In this document: piece by piece, positions 42,493-49,781 of the stretch
Position numbering within the stretch: the stretch's first letter is position 1
Layout of the letters: each line of letters begins with the position of its first letter
Assembly: GCA_934254815.1 (NCBI GenBank)
Contig: CAKQME010000015.1
Coordinates: 1-49,781, forward strand
Source: an uncultured Clostridia bacterium
GTDB taxonomy: Bacteria > Bacillota > Clostridia > Christensenellales > Borkfalkiaceae
DNA length: 49,781 bases
Direction of reading: 5' to 3'
Program-made: the position numbers and the translations under genes
The notes under the pieces: model-generated
What the model saw: the letters and a program-made list of their open reading frames with translations, nothing else
Told to the model about the DNA's origin: nothing
The model's database searches: none

Positions 42493-44373
42493 GTGAAAAT
42501 ATTTGATTTTGACGCGATTGTTATAGGTAGTGGTTGCGCAGGGTATAATGCGGCAGACAGGTTGTATGATTACGGAGTGACTAATATTGCCGTCGTTACG
42601 GAAGGGGTAAATAAAGGAACATCGAGAAATACGGGCAGTGATAAGCAGACTTATTATAAATTGTCTCTTGCTGGGGATGAGGGCGACAGCGTGTATAAAA
42701 TGGCTGAAACTCTTTTTTACGGTGGTGCGGTAGATGGTGATATAGCTCTTTGCGAATCGGCAAATTCTGTGGCGAGTTTTTTGAAGTTATGTGCAGCAGG
42801 CGTGGATTTCCCTACGAACGAATACGGAGAGTATGTAGGGTACAAAACCGATCACGATCCTTTCAGACGTGCTACGTCTATAGGTCCTTATACGTCAAAA
42901 AAAATGACAGAAGCGTTAGAAAACCTTGTCAAGTCAAAACAAATACCGATTTTCGATAATTGTCAGGTTGTGAAATTATTAAAAGACGATGAGAAAATTG
43001 TCGGAGCTGTCGCAATCAATTTAAAAACTAACGATTATTACGCTTTTAGAAGCGGAAATATAATTCTGGCAACCGGCGGACCTGCGTCGATATACGCCGA
43101 CAGTGTCTATCCAACTGAACAAACGGGGGCGTCGGCATTAGCAATTGAAGCGGGCGCGGAATTTTCAAATATGTCGGAATGGCAATACGGGCTTGCGTCG
43201 ATAGATTTCAGATGGAATGTTTCCGGGACATATCAGCAAGTGCTACCCAGATATATTTCAATAGATGAACGTGGAGTCGAAAGAGAATTTTTATTGGAAA
43301 ATTTTTCTTCGACTAGCGATATGCTTAAGAATATATTTTTAAAGGGGTACGAATGGCCTTTTGATGTCAGAAAGTTATATGGGTCTTCTTATATAGATTT
43401 ACTTGTTTACAGGGAAAGTGTGGTGTTGGGCAGAAAAGTCTATCTTGATTTTACGCGAGAACCGAGTGGACTTGAAAACGGGTTTGAAAATTTAGACACA
43501 ACAGTCTACGAATATTTGAATAATTCAGGGGCATTGATTGCAACCCCGATAGAAAGGCTCAAAAAAATGAATTGCGGTGCGGTAGATTTATACAAGGAAC
43601 ACGGTATAGATTTGGAACGAGAACCTCTGCGCATTGCGGTATGCGCGCAACACAATAACGGAGGAATCGGTGTTGATTCAAATTGGCAATCCAGCGTGTC
43701 GGGGTTGTATGCTTGCGGAGAAGCTGCAGGTACGTTCGGGGTTTTTCGTCCCGGTGGCTCCGCTTTGAATTCTACTCAAGTAGGGAGTATGCGCGCGGCA
43801 AGGCATATAGCATATTCAAAAAAACATACTGATAGTGAGAATTTCAATTTGTTGGTAAATGAAGCTGTAGAAGATATTGAGAATCTCAAGCGTAATGCGT
43901 TAGGCGATGTTTCTACGATAACCGATACCGCCTCGCGGTATAAGCGTAATATGAGCGATAATTTTTCGTTTATCAGAAACAGAGATAAAATGTTGCTCGG
44001 CATAAAAAAAATTAGAGAATTTATATCTGATTTCGATAGAGATAATCGGATAAAAGACGAAAGTGAAATATGCGGGCTTATCAAAAATAAAGAAATGTTG
44101 CTGACACAGGAGCTGACTGCCGGCGCGATGCTTGAAGCTGCTTGCAGATATGGTTCGAGAGGGGCGGCTTTTGTGACAGAAGAAGAGCCGAATCTTCGAA
44201 AAGCGTTAAGCGAAAAAGTTGAGGGAAGAATTAAAGTCTTACAATCGGTTATGTGCGACGAGAAAATAATACACTTTGATCGTGACGTGCGCCCCATACC
44301 CGATAGGGAATTATGGTTTGAGAAAGTATGGAACGATTATATAAATATAACTAAAAACAGAGCAGGAAAATGA
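42493..44373 (+). CDS. FAD-dependent reductase/dehydrogenase of the fumarate-reductase flavoprotein superfamily
   Basis: 626 residues. The N-terminal dinucleotide motif is IGSGCAGYNAADRL, followed by TEGVNKGTSRNTGSDKQTYY, a signature I recall from uncharacterised flavoproteins in sugar loci, not from fumarate reductase itself. IILATGGPASIYADSVYPTEQTG (substrate/FAD region), HNNGGIGVDSNWQSSVSGLYACGEAAG and FRPGGSALNSTQVGSMRAA (C-terminal FAD segment) match the superfamily. Start is GTG at 42493 with AGGAG nine bases upstream inside the SDR end. No signal peptide or iron-sulfur subunit is present. The role is not known. It could receive electrons for, or oxidise, the ring acted on by the neighbouring OYE and SDR. 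Confidence 0.8.
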   Translation: MKIFDFDAIVIGSGCAGYNAADRLYDYGVTNIAVVTEGVNKGTSRNTGSDKQTYYKLSLAGDEGDSVYKMAETLFYGGAVDGDIALCESANSVASFLKLCAAGVDFPTNEYGEYVGYKTDHDPFRRATSIGPYTSKKMTEALENLVKSKQIPIFDNCQVVKLLKDDEKIVGAVAINLKTNDYYAFRSGNIILATGGPASIYADSVYPTEQTGASALAIEAGAEFSNMSEWQYGLASIDFRWNVSGTYQQVLPRYISIDERGVEREFLLENFSSTSDMLKNIFLKGYEWPFDVRKLYGSSYIDLLVYRESVVLGRKVYLDFTREPSGLENGFENLDTTVYEYLNNSGALIATPIERLKKMNCGAVDLYKEHGIDLEREPLRIAVCAQHNNGGIGVDSNWQSSVSGLYACGEAAGTFGVFRPGGSALNSTQVGSMRAARHIAYSKKHTDSENFNLLVNEAVEDIENLKRNALGDVSTITDTASRYKRNMSDNFSFIRNRDKMLLGIKKIREFISDFDRDNRIKDESEICGLIKNKEMLLTQELTAGAMLEAACRYGSRGAAFVTEEEPNLRKALSEKVEGRIKVLQSVMCDEKIIHFDRDVRPIPDRELWFEKVWNDYINITKNRAGK

Positions 44374-45527
44374 AAATCGTAAATACAATTTGCGTCGGGA
44401 CGGGCGGATATGGCGGAATGATGTTGCAAGAACTCTTTGACGGGGCCAAATCAGACTTGATAAATCTAATAGGCGTAGTTGATCCATATGCGGAAAAATC
44501 ACCGATATATAATAATATTATAAAGGCTAAAAACATACCTGTTTATGAAAATATTAGTACGGCGTTTGACAGAGTTGAAAAAAGTGGTATAAAAATCAAT
44601 TTTGTATATATCGCTACCCCGATACAGTTTCATACCGAACAGATAAAATATTCTTTAATGCGCGGCGCTAATGTTTTATGTGAAAAGCCTATGACTGGAA
44701 ACGTTAAAGATTTACCTGTATTAGAAAAATTTTCCAGTACAAATAATTTTGTGGGAATAGGTTTTCAATGGAGTTTTTCGTCTGCCATTCAGCGTTTGAA
44801 AAAAGATGTAATGAGCGGCGTTTTAGGGAGACCCGAAAAATTAAAAACGATAGTTTTATGGCCTCGTAAAACCGAATATTTTAATAAAACAGGTTGGAAG
44901 GGGAAAATGTTTACTGTAAACGGTGAAAAAATTTCCGATAGCATAGTAAATAATGCAGCGGCGCATTATATACATAATATGCTGTATATTTTAGGAGACT
45001 GCATCGACTCTGCTATGGGGGCAACTGATATTAAGGCGACGCTATTGCGTGCTAATGACATTGAAACATTTGATAGCGCGGTTGTTAAATTTAAATTTGA
45101 ATGTGGTGCGGATGGTTTATTTGTGGGCTCGCATACTACCGATAAAACAATTGAACCGAAGTTCGAATATGTTTTCGAAAAAGCAACAGTATCATATAAT
45201 TTTGAAAACGGAAATATAATTGCAGAATTTAAAGACGGTGTAAAGAAAAATTACGGTGATCCATTCGGTGGCGGTGCGACTAGAAAAATAAATTTATGTG
45301 CCGAGCTTACAGCAAACGGTAGTGTGGATGTGTTGTGTGGTATTAAGGCGGCTAAAGAGCATGTTTTATTTGTGGATAAATTACATTCCGCGAATAAAAT
45401 TTATAACGTAAAACAAAATTTGTCGCATTTACAAGACGGCGTGTTAGTCGTTAATGGCTTGACTGAAGCGCTTCTTGAATGCTATGACAAAGGCACTATT
45501 ATTTCGGATCTGGCGGAGTTTTATTAA
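44370..45527 (+). CDS. Gfo/Idh/MocA-family oxidoreductase (first)
   Basis: 385 residues with the Rossmann start NTICVGTGGYGGMML and the family motif CEKPMTG, whose Lys is the usual catalytic residue. GFQWSFSSAIQRLKKDVMSGVLG and a C-terminal beta-sheet domain follow (SDSIVNNAAAHYIHNML, with the acidic/His positions expected for sugar dehydrogenation). Such enzymes oxidise sugar, inositol or glycoside hydroxyls with NAD(P). The ATG overlaps the FAD gene's stop (ATGA). A second, distinct family member follows. Confidence 0.85.
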   Translation: MKIVNTICVGTGGYGGMMLQELFDGAKSDLINLIGVVDPYAEKSPIYNNIIKAKNIPVYENISTAFDRVEKSGIKINFVYIATPIQFHTEQIKYSLMRGANVLCEKPMTGNVKDLPVLEKFSSTNNFVGIGFQWSFSSAIQRLKKDVMSGVLGRPEKLKTIVLWPRKTEYFNKTGWKGKMFTVNGEKISDSIVNNAAAHYIHNMLYILGDCIDSAMGATDIKATLLRANDIETFDSAVVKFKFECGADGLFVGSHTTDKTIEPKFEYVFEKATVSYNFENGNIIAEFKDGVKKNYGDPFGGGATRKINLCAELTANGSVDVLCGIKAAKEHVLFVDKLHSANKIYNVKQNLSHLQDGVLVVNGLTEALLECYDKGTIISDLAEFY

Positions 45528-45548
45528 ATTATAGAGGTAAATATAGGT

Positions 45549-46574
45549 ATGGATAAATATGGAACAATCGTTTTCTCGGTTGTAGGCTTAGCTCATGGGC
45601 ATATATATCAGATGACGGAAGGGCTTATCTATGCAGGTGCTATATTGAAGTATGTCTACGATGAAAACAAATCGTCGCTTAAAGAATTTGTCTGCAGATA
45701 TCGCGGAGCCGTCGCAGTAAACAGTTATGAAGAAATTTTAAATGATAACGAGGTTGATTTAGTGGTTATCGCTGATATTCCTTGCAAAAGAGCATCGGTT
45801 GCGATTAGAGCAATGAATTCCGGGAAAAATGTATTTACCGCAAAAGCACCATTTATAACGTCGGAGCAGAAGCAAAAAGTCGAAGAAACTATAAACCTTA
45901 CCCAAAAAAAATATTTCGTGTATTACTCGGAGCGATTAGCTAGTGAAGCTGCGATGTATGCGTGTAACGCTATAAAAAGCGGCATAATCGGAAAAGTGAT
46001 AAACGTAGAAATTTTGGCACCCCACAGATTAGGGAGTCGTCCCGAATGGTTTTTTAAGAAAGAATGTTCGGGCGGAATCTTTGTAGATATAGGCAGTCAT
46101 CAATTTGAGCAATTTTTATATTATACAGGCAACGATAATGCGAATATAATAGCCGCGACCATTAGAAAGTCAGTAAACGAGAGCAATGAGGAATATGAGT
46201 GTTTTGGAGATGTATACCTAAAAGGTGAAAACGGTGCGACAGGATATATCAGAGTGGACTGGCTTACTCCGGACTCATTACCTGTATTCGGAGACGGTCG
46301 AGTATTTATACTCGGAGAAAAGGGTTTTATAGAGTTAAGAAAATATATAGATATCGGCAGTGGTAATACAGAAGTCGTGATTGTTTGTAATGATGCAAAA
46401 TGTCAAAAAGTAAGCGTAAAAGATATAACGAAAATTACATTTTTTAATGATTTATTAGACGATATTTTAAATGGTGGAAATAAAACTATGAGTTTACACC
46501 ACACGCTATATACAATGGAGTTAGCGTTAAAAACACAAGAGGTAGCCGAAAGTGGGAAAATTTATATCGTTTAA
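45549..46574 (+). CDS. Gfo/Idh/MocA-family oxidoreductase (second, divergent)
   Basis: 341 residues. The N-terminal turn is VVGLAHGHIYQM instead of the common GxGxxG, and the EKP motif is replaced by TAKAPF, though Lys is kept. HRLGSRPEWFFKKECSGGIFVDIGSHQFEQFLYYTG has the GGxxxDxGxHxxD-like segment with the expected Asp and His, and the Glu/Gln change in HQFEQ is unusual. It probably differs in substrate from the first Gfo/Idh protein. The ribosome site is weak (GAGGTAAATATAGGT). The end overlaps the hydrolase gene by 23 bases. Confidence 0.82.
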   Translation: MDKYGTIVFSVVGLAHGHIYQMTEGLIYAGAILKYVYDENKSSLKEFVCRYRGAVAVNSYEEILNDNEVDLVVIADIPCKRASVAIRAMNSGKNVFTAKAPFITSEQKQKVEETINLTQKKYFVYYSERLASEAAMYACNAIKSGIIGKVINVEILAPHRLGSRPEWFFKKECSGGIFVDIGSHQFEQFLYYTGNDNANIIAATIRKSVNESNEEYECFGDVYLKGENGATGYIRVDWLTPDSLPVFGDGRVFILGEKGFIELRKYIDIGSGNTEVVIVCNDAKCQKVSVKDITKITFFNDLLDDILNGGNKTMSLHHTLYTMELALKTQEVAESGKIYIV

Positions 46575-47331
46575 CAAACAGCAAGCCTTATATGTGAATT
46601 TTCAGGAAATCAATTATAGTAAAAACACCGATTTGACAATGATAATAGCCTATCCCGTAACAACACCTGTAGCATGTTTATTATTTGTTCATGGCGGAGC
46701 ATGGAAAGGTGGAGATGCAGATATGTTTCGTCGGCATATAGGCTATGCAACGAATTTCGGATTTGTTGGCGTAAGCATAAATTACAGATTGAATAACGGA
46801 GATTGTGATATTCGTGACGGGCTTAAAGATTGTACCGAGGCATTGTTTACGGTAAGGCGAATTATTTATGAAAAATATAAAAAACATTTAAAAATTGTTG
46901 CGCTCGGAGATTCGGCGGGCGGCTATTACGCCGTTTGCCTCGGCTCACAAAAGACACTTTCGCTTGTCAACGAAAACGCGAAAATCGTCGATTTCGTAGT
47001 TGATTTTAACGGCATAGTCGATCTTACGGGCAAGTGGCGTTACGGTATAAATGCGGATGATGAAACCGCAAGGAAATATTCGCCGCTATATAACGTTACG
47101 AAAGGCGACGCCCCCGTTTTAATTATGCACGGCGACGAAGATAAAACAGTAGATATTGCCGATGCGTTCGCCTATGAAAAGGCGTTGAAAGAAAAAGGCG
47201 TCGAGTGCGAAACGCAAATTATTCGCGGCGCGGCGCACGCGTTTATATTATTTGACTATCGTCGCGATAATGAACTCGTTGCTGAAACTTTACAGTTTGT
47301 CATGAAAAAACTTAAGGCGATATGTAAATAA
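46552..47331 (+). CDS. Alpha/beta hydrolase, esterase-like, probable mosaic gene
   Basis: 259 residues. The oxyanion motif HGGAWKGG (47-54), nucleophile Ser121 in GDSAGG, Asp197 in HGDEDKTV and His229 in AAHAF give a full catalytic triad of the carbohydrate-esterase/BD-FAE type. No signal peptide, so cytoplasmic. Start is GTG with AGAGGT about eight bases upstream, inside the previous gene. Codon composition changes sharply near 46900: the first 350 bases are AT-rich like the redox block, the rest is GC-richer like the GH65 and GH94-like genes. A deacetylase for an imported decorated sugar is the simplest role. Confidence 0.8.
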   Translation: MGKFISFNKQQALYVNFQEINYSKNTDLTMIIAYPVTTPVACLLFVHGGAWKGGDADMFRRHIGYATNFGFVGVSINYRLNNGDCDIRDGLKDCTEALFTVRRIIYEKYKKHLKIVALGDSAGGYYAVCLGSQKTLSLVNENAKIVDFVVDFNGIVDLTGKWRYGINADDETARKYSPLYNVTKGDAPVLIMHGDEDKTVDIADAFAYEKALKEKGVECETQIIRGAAHAFILFDYRRDNELVAETLQFVMKKLKAICK

Positions 47332-47342
47332 GAGGTTGAAAA

Positions 47343-48815
47343 ATGAAAAATTTCGTTTTGAAAGACAATTTAAGGCACAGGGCGTATTCGTTTCCGAAAA
47401 CCGTTTTAAACTTTCATAAAACGGGGGGTATGCCGGACGAAAAAAACGACGTTTTGTATGTAAACGGCGTAAAAACACCTTATGAAATTTTACCCGAAAA
47501 AGAAGGGTATATTCTTAAAACGATAGCCGATCTGCCGTATAATTCCGAGCGTAATTTCACCTTTAAAAAAGGCGAAAACGATTATAAACCGCTCGGCAAC
47601 GACAACGGAATTATCGCCGTGGAAAGTATAAATGGCGGCTTATATTCGGTTAAATCGTCTTTCGGCGCGAAATTTATCTATTCAATCGAAACCGAACTTA
47701 AAAAACTATCCGAAACCGAAGAAGCTATCGGCGGCGCGGTTGAGAGTATTTTCGTAAAAACGCTTAAATTTGCGGGCGGGAAAGAGTATAGGTTCACGCT
47801 GAAATTAAAACGCGACTTAGATTATCTTGAAATCTACGAGGAAATGAAAGGCTTTAAAGAAGACGAAGCCAAACTCGTTATATCGTGGGAAAATTTCGAG
47901 CCGTCGCAAAGGTATACGACCTATCGCGGAAAAGAAAAAATCGACGATTATACGGACGAAAACGGAAAAATACCGTTCGTAATAAATCCGTTTATGCCGT
48001 GCAATTCCGCGTGGGACAGACCGATGCTCGCGTATGTCGCGAAAGGCGGGGAGTGGTCGGGCGTACTCTTGCACGATTATAAGAATTTCGACGACGGCGA
48101 CTGGACAGACCCCATAAACGGACCGGGCAGAAAAGGCAAGGGCGTATCTACCTGGACGAGTATGGCGTTCGTATACGGCATGAGAACGCTCGTAAAAATT
48201 TTAAAGCATATCGGGCAAGAGAAAACGGCGAAAGACGTAGAAGAAAAAATACGCGTAATGAGCGAAAATATCATAAACGCCTGTTATAAAGGCGATCGTT
48301 TTATCGCGGGCTATAACGATGACGGAATACCTTACGGCTGCAAAGAAGACGAAGAGGGTTCGCTGTTTTTGAATATGCACAGTTGGGCGATAATAAGCGG
48401 AGTCGCGACGGGCAAATACCATGAAAGGTGTAAAGAGGTGATAGACGAACTCACGACCCCGCTCGGCGTACTCGTTATGAAACCGCCGTTTACGAAATGG
48501 AACGCGAAATTCGGGAAGATCAGCGTAAAACAAGCAGGAAAAGACGAAAACGGCTCGGTATATTGCCACGCGTCGGCTTTTTCGGCATACGCGCTTTTTA
48601 TGACGGGCGAAAAAGAAAAAGCGGAAAGCATACTTAAAGACATATTGCCCACACACGAATATAAAGCGGAATTCGAGTTTCAGCCGCCGATATTCATACC
48701 GAATTACTGGTTTACGAAAGAGCCGCAATACGGCTATTCGAGCGCAAACGTGTCTACGGGAACTTCTGCGTGGTTTTTAAAAATCTACCGTGATTTCTAC
48801 GAAAAGAGGAAATAA
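47343..48815 (+). CDS. Chimeric protein: unrecognised N-terminal half joined to GH94-like phosphorylase C-terminal half
   Basis: 490 residues. Residues 251-490 read like the C-terminal half of a cellobiose-phosphorylase-type (GH94) (alpha/alpha)6 barrel: DGDWTDPINGPGRKGKG, where Asp256 aligns with the general acid of DWND, then SVWL-like STWTSMAFVYGM, FIAGYNDDGIPYGCKEDEEG, FLNMHSWAIISGVATGKYHE and a late SSANVSTGTSAWFLKI. Family members are about 800 residues, so the N-terminal domain and half of the barrel are missing. Residues 1-250 (beta-rich, with SWENFEPSQRYTTYRGKEK and SGVLLHDYKNFDD) do not look like GH94, and I do not recognise them. The join falls in DDGDW at 48090-48104. Activity is doubtful as built. 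Either an in-frame deletion fusion or a false assembly join. Confidence 0.65.
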   Translation: MKNFVLKDNLRHRAYSFPKTVLNFHKTGGMPDEKNDVLYVNGVKTPYEILPEKEGYILKTIADLPYNSERNFTFKKGENDYKPLGNDNGIIAVESINGGLYSVKSSFGAKFIYSIETELKKLSETEEAIGGAVESIFVKTLKFAGGKEYRFTLKLKRDLDYLEIYEEMKGFKEDEAKLVISWENFEPSQRYTTYRGKEKIDDYTDENGKIPFVINPFMPCNSAWDRPMLAYVAKGGEWSGVLLHDYKNFDDGDWTDPINGPGRKGKGVSTWTSMAFVYGMRTLVKILKHIGQEKTAKDVEEKIRVMSENIINACYKGDRFIAGYNDDGIPYGCKEDEEGSLFLNMHSWAIISGVATGKYHERCKEVIDELTTPLGVLVMKPPFTKWNAKFGKISVKQAGKDENGSVYCHASAFSAYALFMTGEKEKAESILKDILPTHEYKAEFEFQPPIFIPNYWFTKEPQYGYSSANVSTGTSAWFLKIYRDFYEKRK

Positions 48816-48816
48816 T

Positions 48817-49440
48817 ATGCAAGTAAAAAAATTAGAAAAACTTCGATATTGGGAATATCTGCCTGTAGGGTTTGACGAAAACAAAAAATATCCGTTTTTA
48901 TTTTATTTACATGGCGCAGGTGAACGTGGCGAAGATATGAATAATATATTGAGTGCAGGAGTGCTGAAATGCGTAAATCAAGGGATGAAGTTGCCGTTTG
49001 TAATTATTGCGCCGAAGTGCGAAGACGGGCATACCTGGTATGATTACGGAGAAAGCCTTGATGGTTTGTTTAATAATTATTTAGATAAAGATTATATAGA
49101 TAAAAAGAGAATTTATCTTAGTGGAATGAGTATGGGTGGTTATGGCGTATGGGCGTTTGCTATGTCGCACTCAAATCAGCTTGCGGCAATGATTCCCGTA
49201 AGCGGCGGGGGAATGGCGTGGAACGTTGACGTATTAAAAAATATAGCGGTATGGGCATTTCATTGCAGCGGAGACGACGTAGTGGATGTGAATGAAACGA
49301 TAAAAATGGTCAATGCTCTTAAAAAGGTTTCGTCGGCAGAAGTTAGAATGACTATATACGATCATTCTTATCACGATGCCTGGACGGACACTTATTCAAA
49401 TCCCGATATTTACAAATGGCTGCTTGCAAAAACGCTTTAA
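48817..49440 (+). CDS. Esterase/peptidase-like alpha/beta hydrolase
   Basis: 207 residues from the ATG at 48817, with GAGGA six bases upstream. An in-frame ATG at 48790 lies inside the previous coding end. It shows LFYLHGAGERGED (oxyanion region), GMSMGGYGVW with nucleophile Ser105, CSGDDVVDV for the Asp and YDHSYHDAW with the His186, a complete triad. This is the phospholipase/carboxylesterase-like fold often labelled predicted peptidase or acetyl-xylan esterase-like. No signal peptide, so it probably works on imported, ester-decorated sugars or small esters. The next feature is a terminator, so this is the end of the locus. Confidence 0.85.
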   Translation: MQVKKLEKLRYWEYLPVGFDENKKYPFLFYLHGAGERGEDMNNILSAGVLKCVNQGMKLPFVIIAPKCEDGHTWYDYGESLDGLFNNYLDKDYIDKKRIYLSGMSMGGYGVWAFAMSHSNQLAAMIPVSGGGMAWNVDVLKNIAVWAFHCSGDDVVDVNETIKMVNALKKVSSAEVRMTIYDHSYHDAWTDTYSNPDIYKWLLAKTL

Positions 49441-49492
49441 CCGTTCATATTAAACTAACAAAATTTAAAAAATATATTTGTTATAAATCATT

Positions 49493-49520
49493 GCCGCCAC
49501 GATAAGTGGCGGCGCGCTTT
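49493..49520 (+). terminator. Intrinsic terminator of the carbohydrate locus
   Basis: Perfect 8-bp GC-rich stem (49493-49500 with 49506-49513), 5-base loop and a following T-containing tail. The rest of 49441-49643 is AT-rich, with nothing else I can support. Confidence 0.75.
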
Positions 49521-49643
49521 TATACAAAAAGTTATTTCACTTCATTTTTCGACAATTGTCGACATAAAAAATTTGCTGTTTTTTCTTTGATTTAATAAAA
49601 TAAAAAATAATTTAAAAAAAATTAATTATTTTTACAAATTCGC

Positions 49644-49672
49644 TTGACATAAAATTAATAAAGGTATATAAT
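49644..49672 (+). promoter_or_regulatory. Consensus promoter of the last gene
   Basis: TTGACA at 49644-49649, a 17-base spacer, and TATAAT at 49667-49672, both exact. GAGGG follows at about 49699 as ribosome site. Confidence 0.85.
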
Positions 49673-49711
49673 AAGTGAAAATAAAATAAAAAACAAATGA
49701 GGGCTATTTTC

Positions 49712-49781
49712 ATGTTTGGAACACTGATGATGAGCGCCACTAACGCGCAGAAATTCAAATCGCAACTTTCCGGCAGAACTT
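49712..49781 (+). CDS. Start of a gene cut by the window end
   Basis: Only 23 residues are visible, beginning MFGTLMMSATNAQKFKSQLS. GAGGG lies eight bases upstream of the ATG, and a consensus promoter precedes it. Five codons upstream another in-frame ATG (49697) coincides with the ribosome site and is less likely. I do not recognise the family from this fragment. Confidence 0.6.
   Translation, partial: MFGTLMMSATNAQKFKSQLSGRT

Noticed and set aside
40551..46574. Bile-acid (bai-like) or flavonoid operon
   Set aside because: OYE and SDR types match loosely, but CoA ligase, transporter and other bai genes are absent, and the neighbours are sugar enzymes.
1..49781. CRISPR arrays, phage or plasmid genes, toxin-antitoxin pairs
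   Set aside because: No regularly spaced repeats, Cas, integrase, capsid, replication or recognisable toxin genes were seen.

Overview
The window looks like a chromosomal piece of a low-to-middle GC Firmicutes/Clostridia bacterium, probably an uncultured gut member. The support is HPr kinase/phosphorylase (HprK), YhaO/YhaN-type repair proteins, an LplB/YtcP/lipoprotein sugar importer with no local ATPase, CCA-encoding tRNA genes, GGAGG ribosome sites and sigma-A-like promoters. A position near Christensenellales is only a guess from gene style. I see no CRISPR array, rRNA, phage or insertion sequence.

Region 1 (1-8.9 kb) is housekeeping. A tRNA cluster (His, Gln, Lys-TTT, Lys-CTT) ends in a terminator and faces convergent murG. 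Then a tightly packed, partly overlapping run follows: glpK, an alpha/beta hydrolase, cca, uvrC, hprK, ispE. Region 2 (9.0-14.2 kb) is a hexuronate operon, uxaB-uxaA-uxaC, on the minus strand with ATGA overlaps. It is divergent from an AraC-type regulator, and its leader carries a perfect 17-bp inverted repeat just before the uxaB ribosome site. Together the three enzymes convert galacturonate to 2-keto-3-deoxygluconate, which fits growth on pectin-like polymers. Region 3 (14.3-21.4 kb) is a co-directional set: a small membrane protein, pncB, lspA, an RluD-type pseudouridine synthase, and yhaO/yhaN.

Region 4 (21.8-36.7 kb) is a glycan-capture locus. A second AraC regulator with a consensus promoter is divergent from two ABC permeases, a lipoprotein binding protein and three large exported proteins. 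The first is a beta-helix protein with a C-terminal membrane anchor. The other two carry tandem copies of a module I do not recognise (five copies over the three proteins). A 43-residue small protein gene and a perfect 15-bp hairpin sit between the second and third. This is the best candidate for an undescribed surface system.

Region 5 (36.8-49.4 kb) is intracellular processing. It starts with beta-phosphoglucomutase, a GH65 phosphorylase and a mutarotase-like protein. A more AT-rich, tightly spaced block of five redox enzymes follows (Old Yellow Enzyme type, SDR, FAD flavoprotein, two Gfo/Idh/MocA). Two alpha/beta hydrolases and a 490-residue protein that looks like an unrelated N-terminal half joined to the C-terminal half of a GH94 phosphorylase complete the region. 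The base composition changes inside the first hydrolase gene, and the join inside the GH94-like gene is suspicious, so this end is either a recombination mosaic or an assembly problem. The window ends in a new gene behind a consensus promoter.
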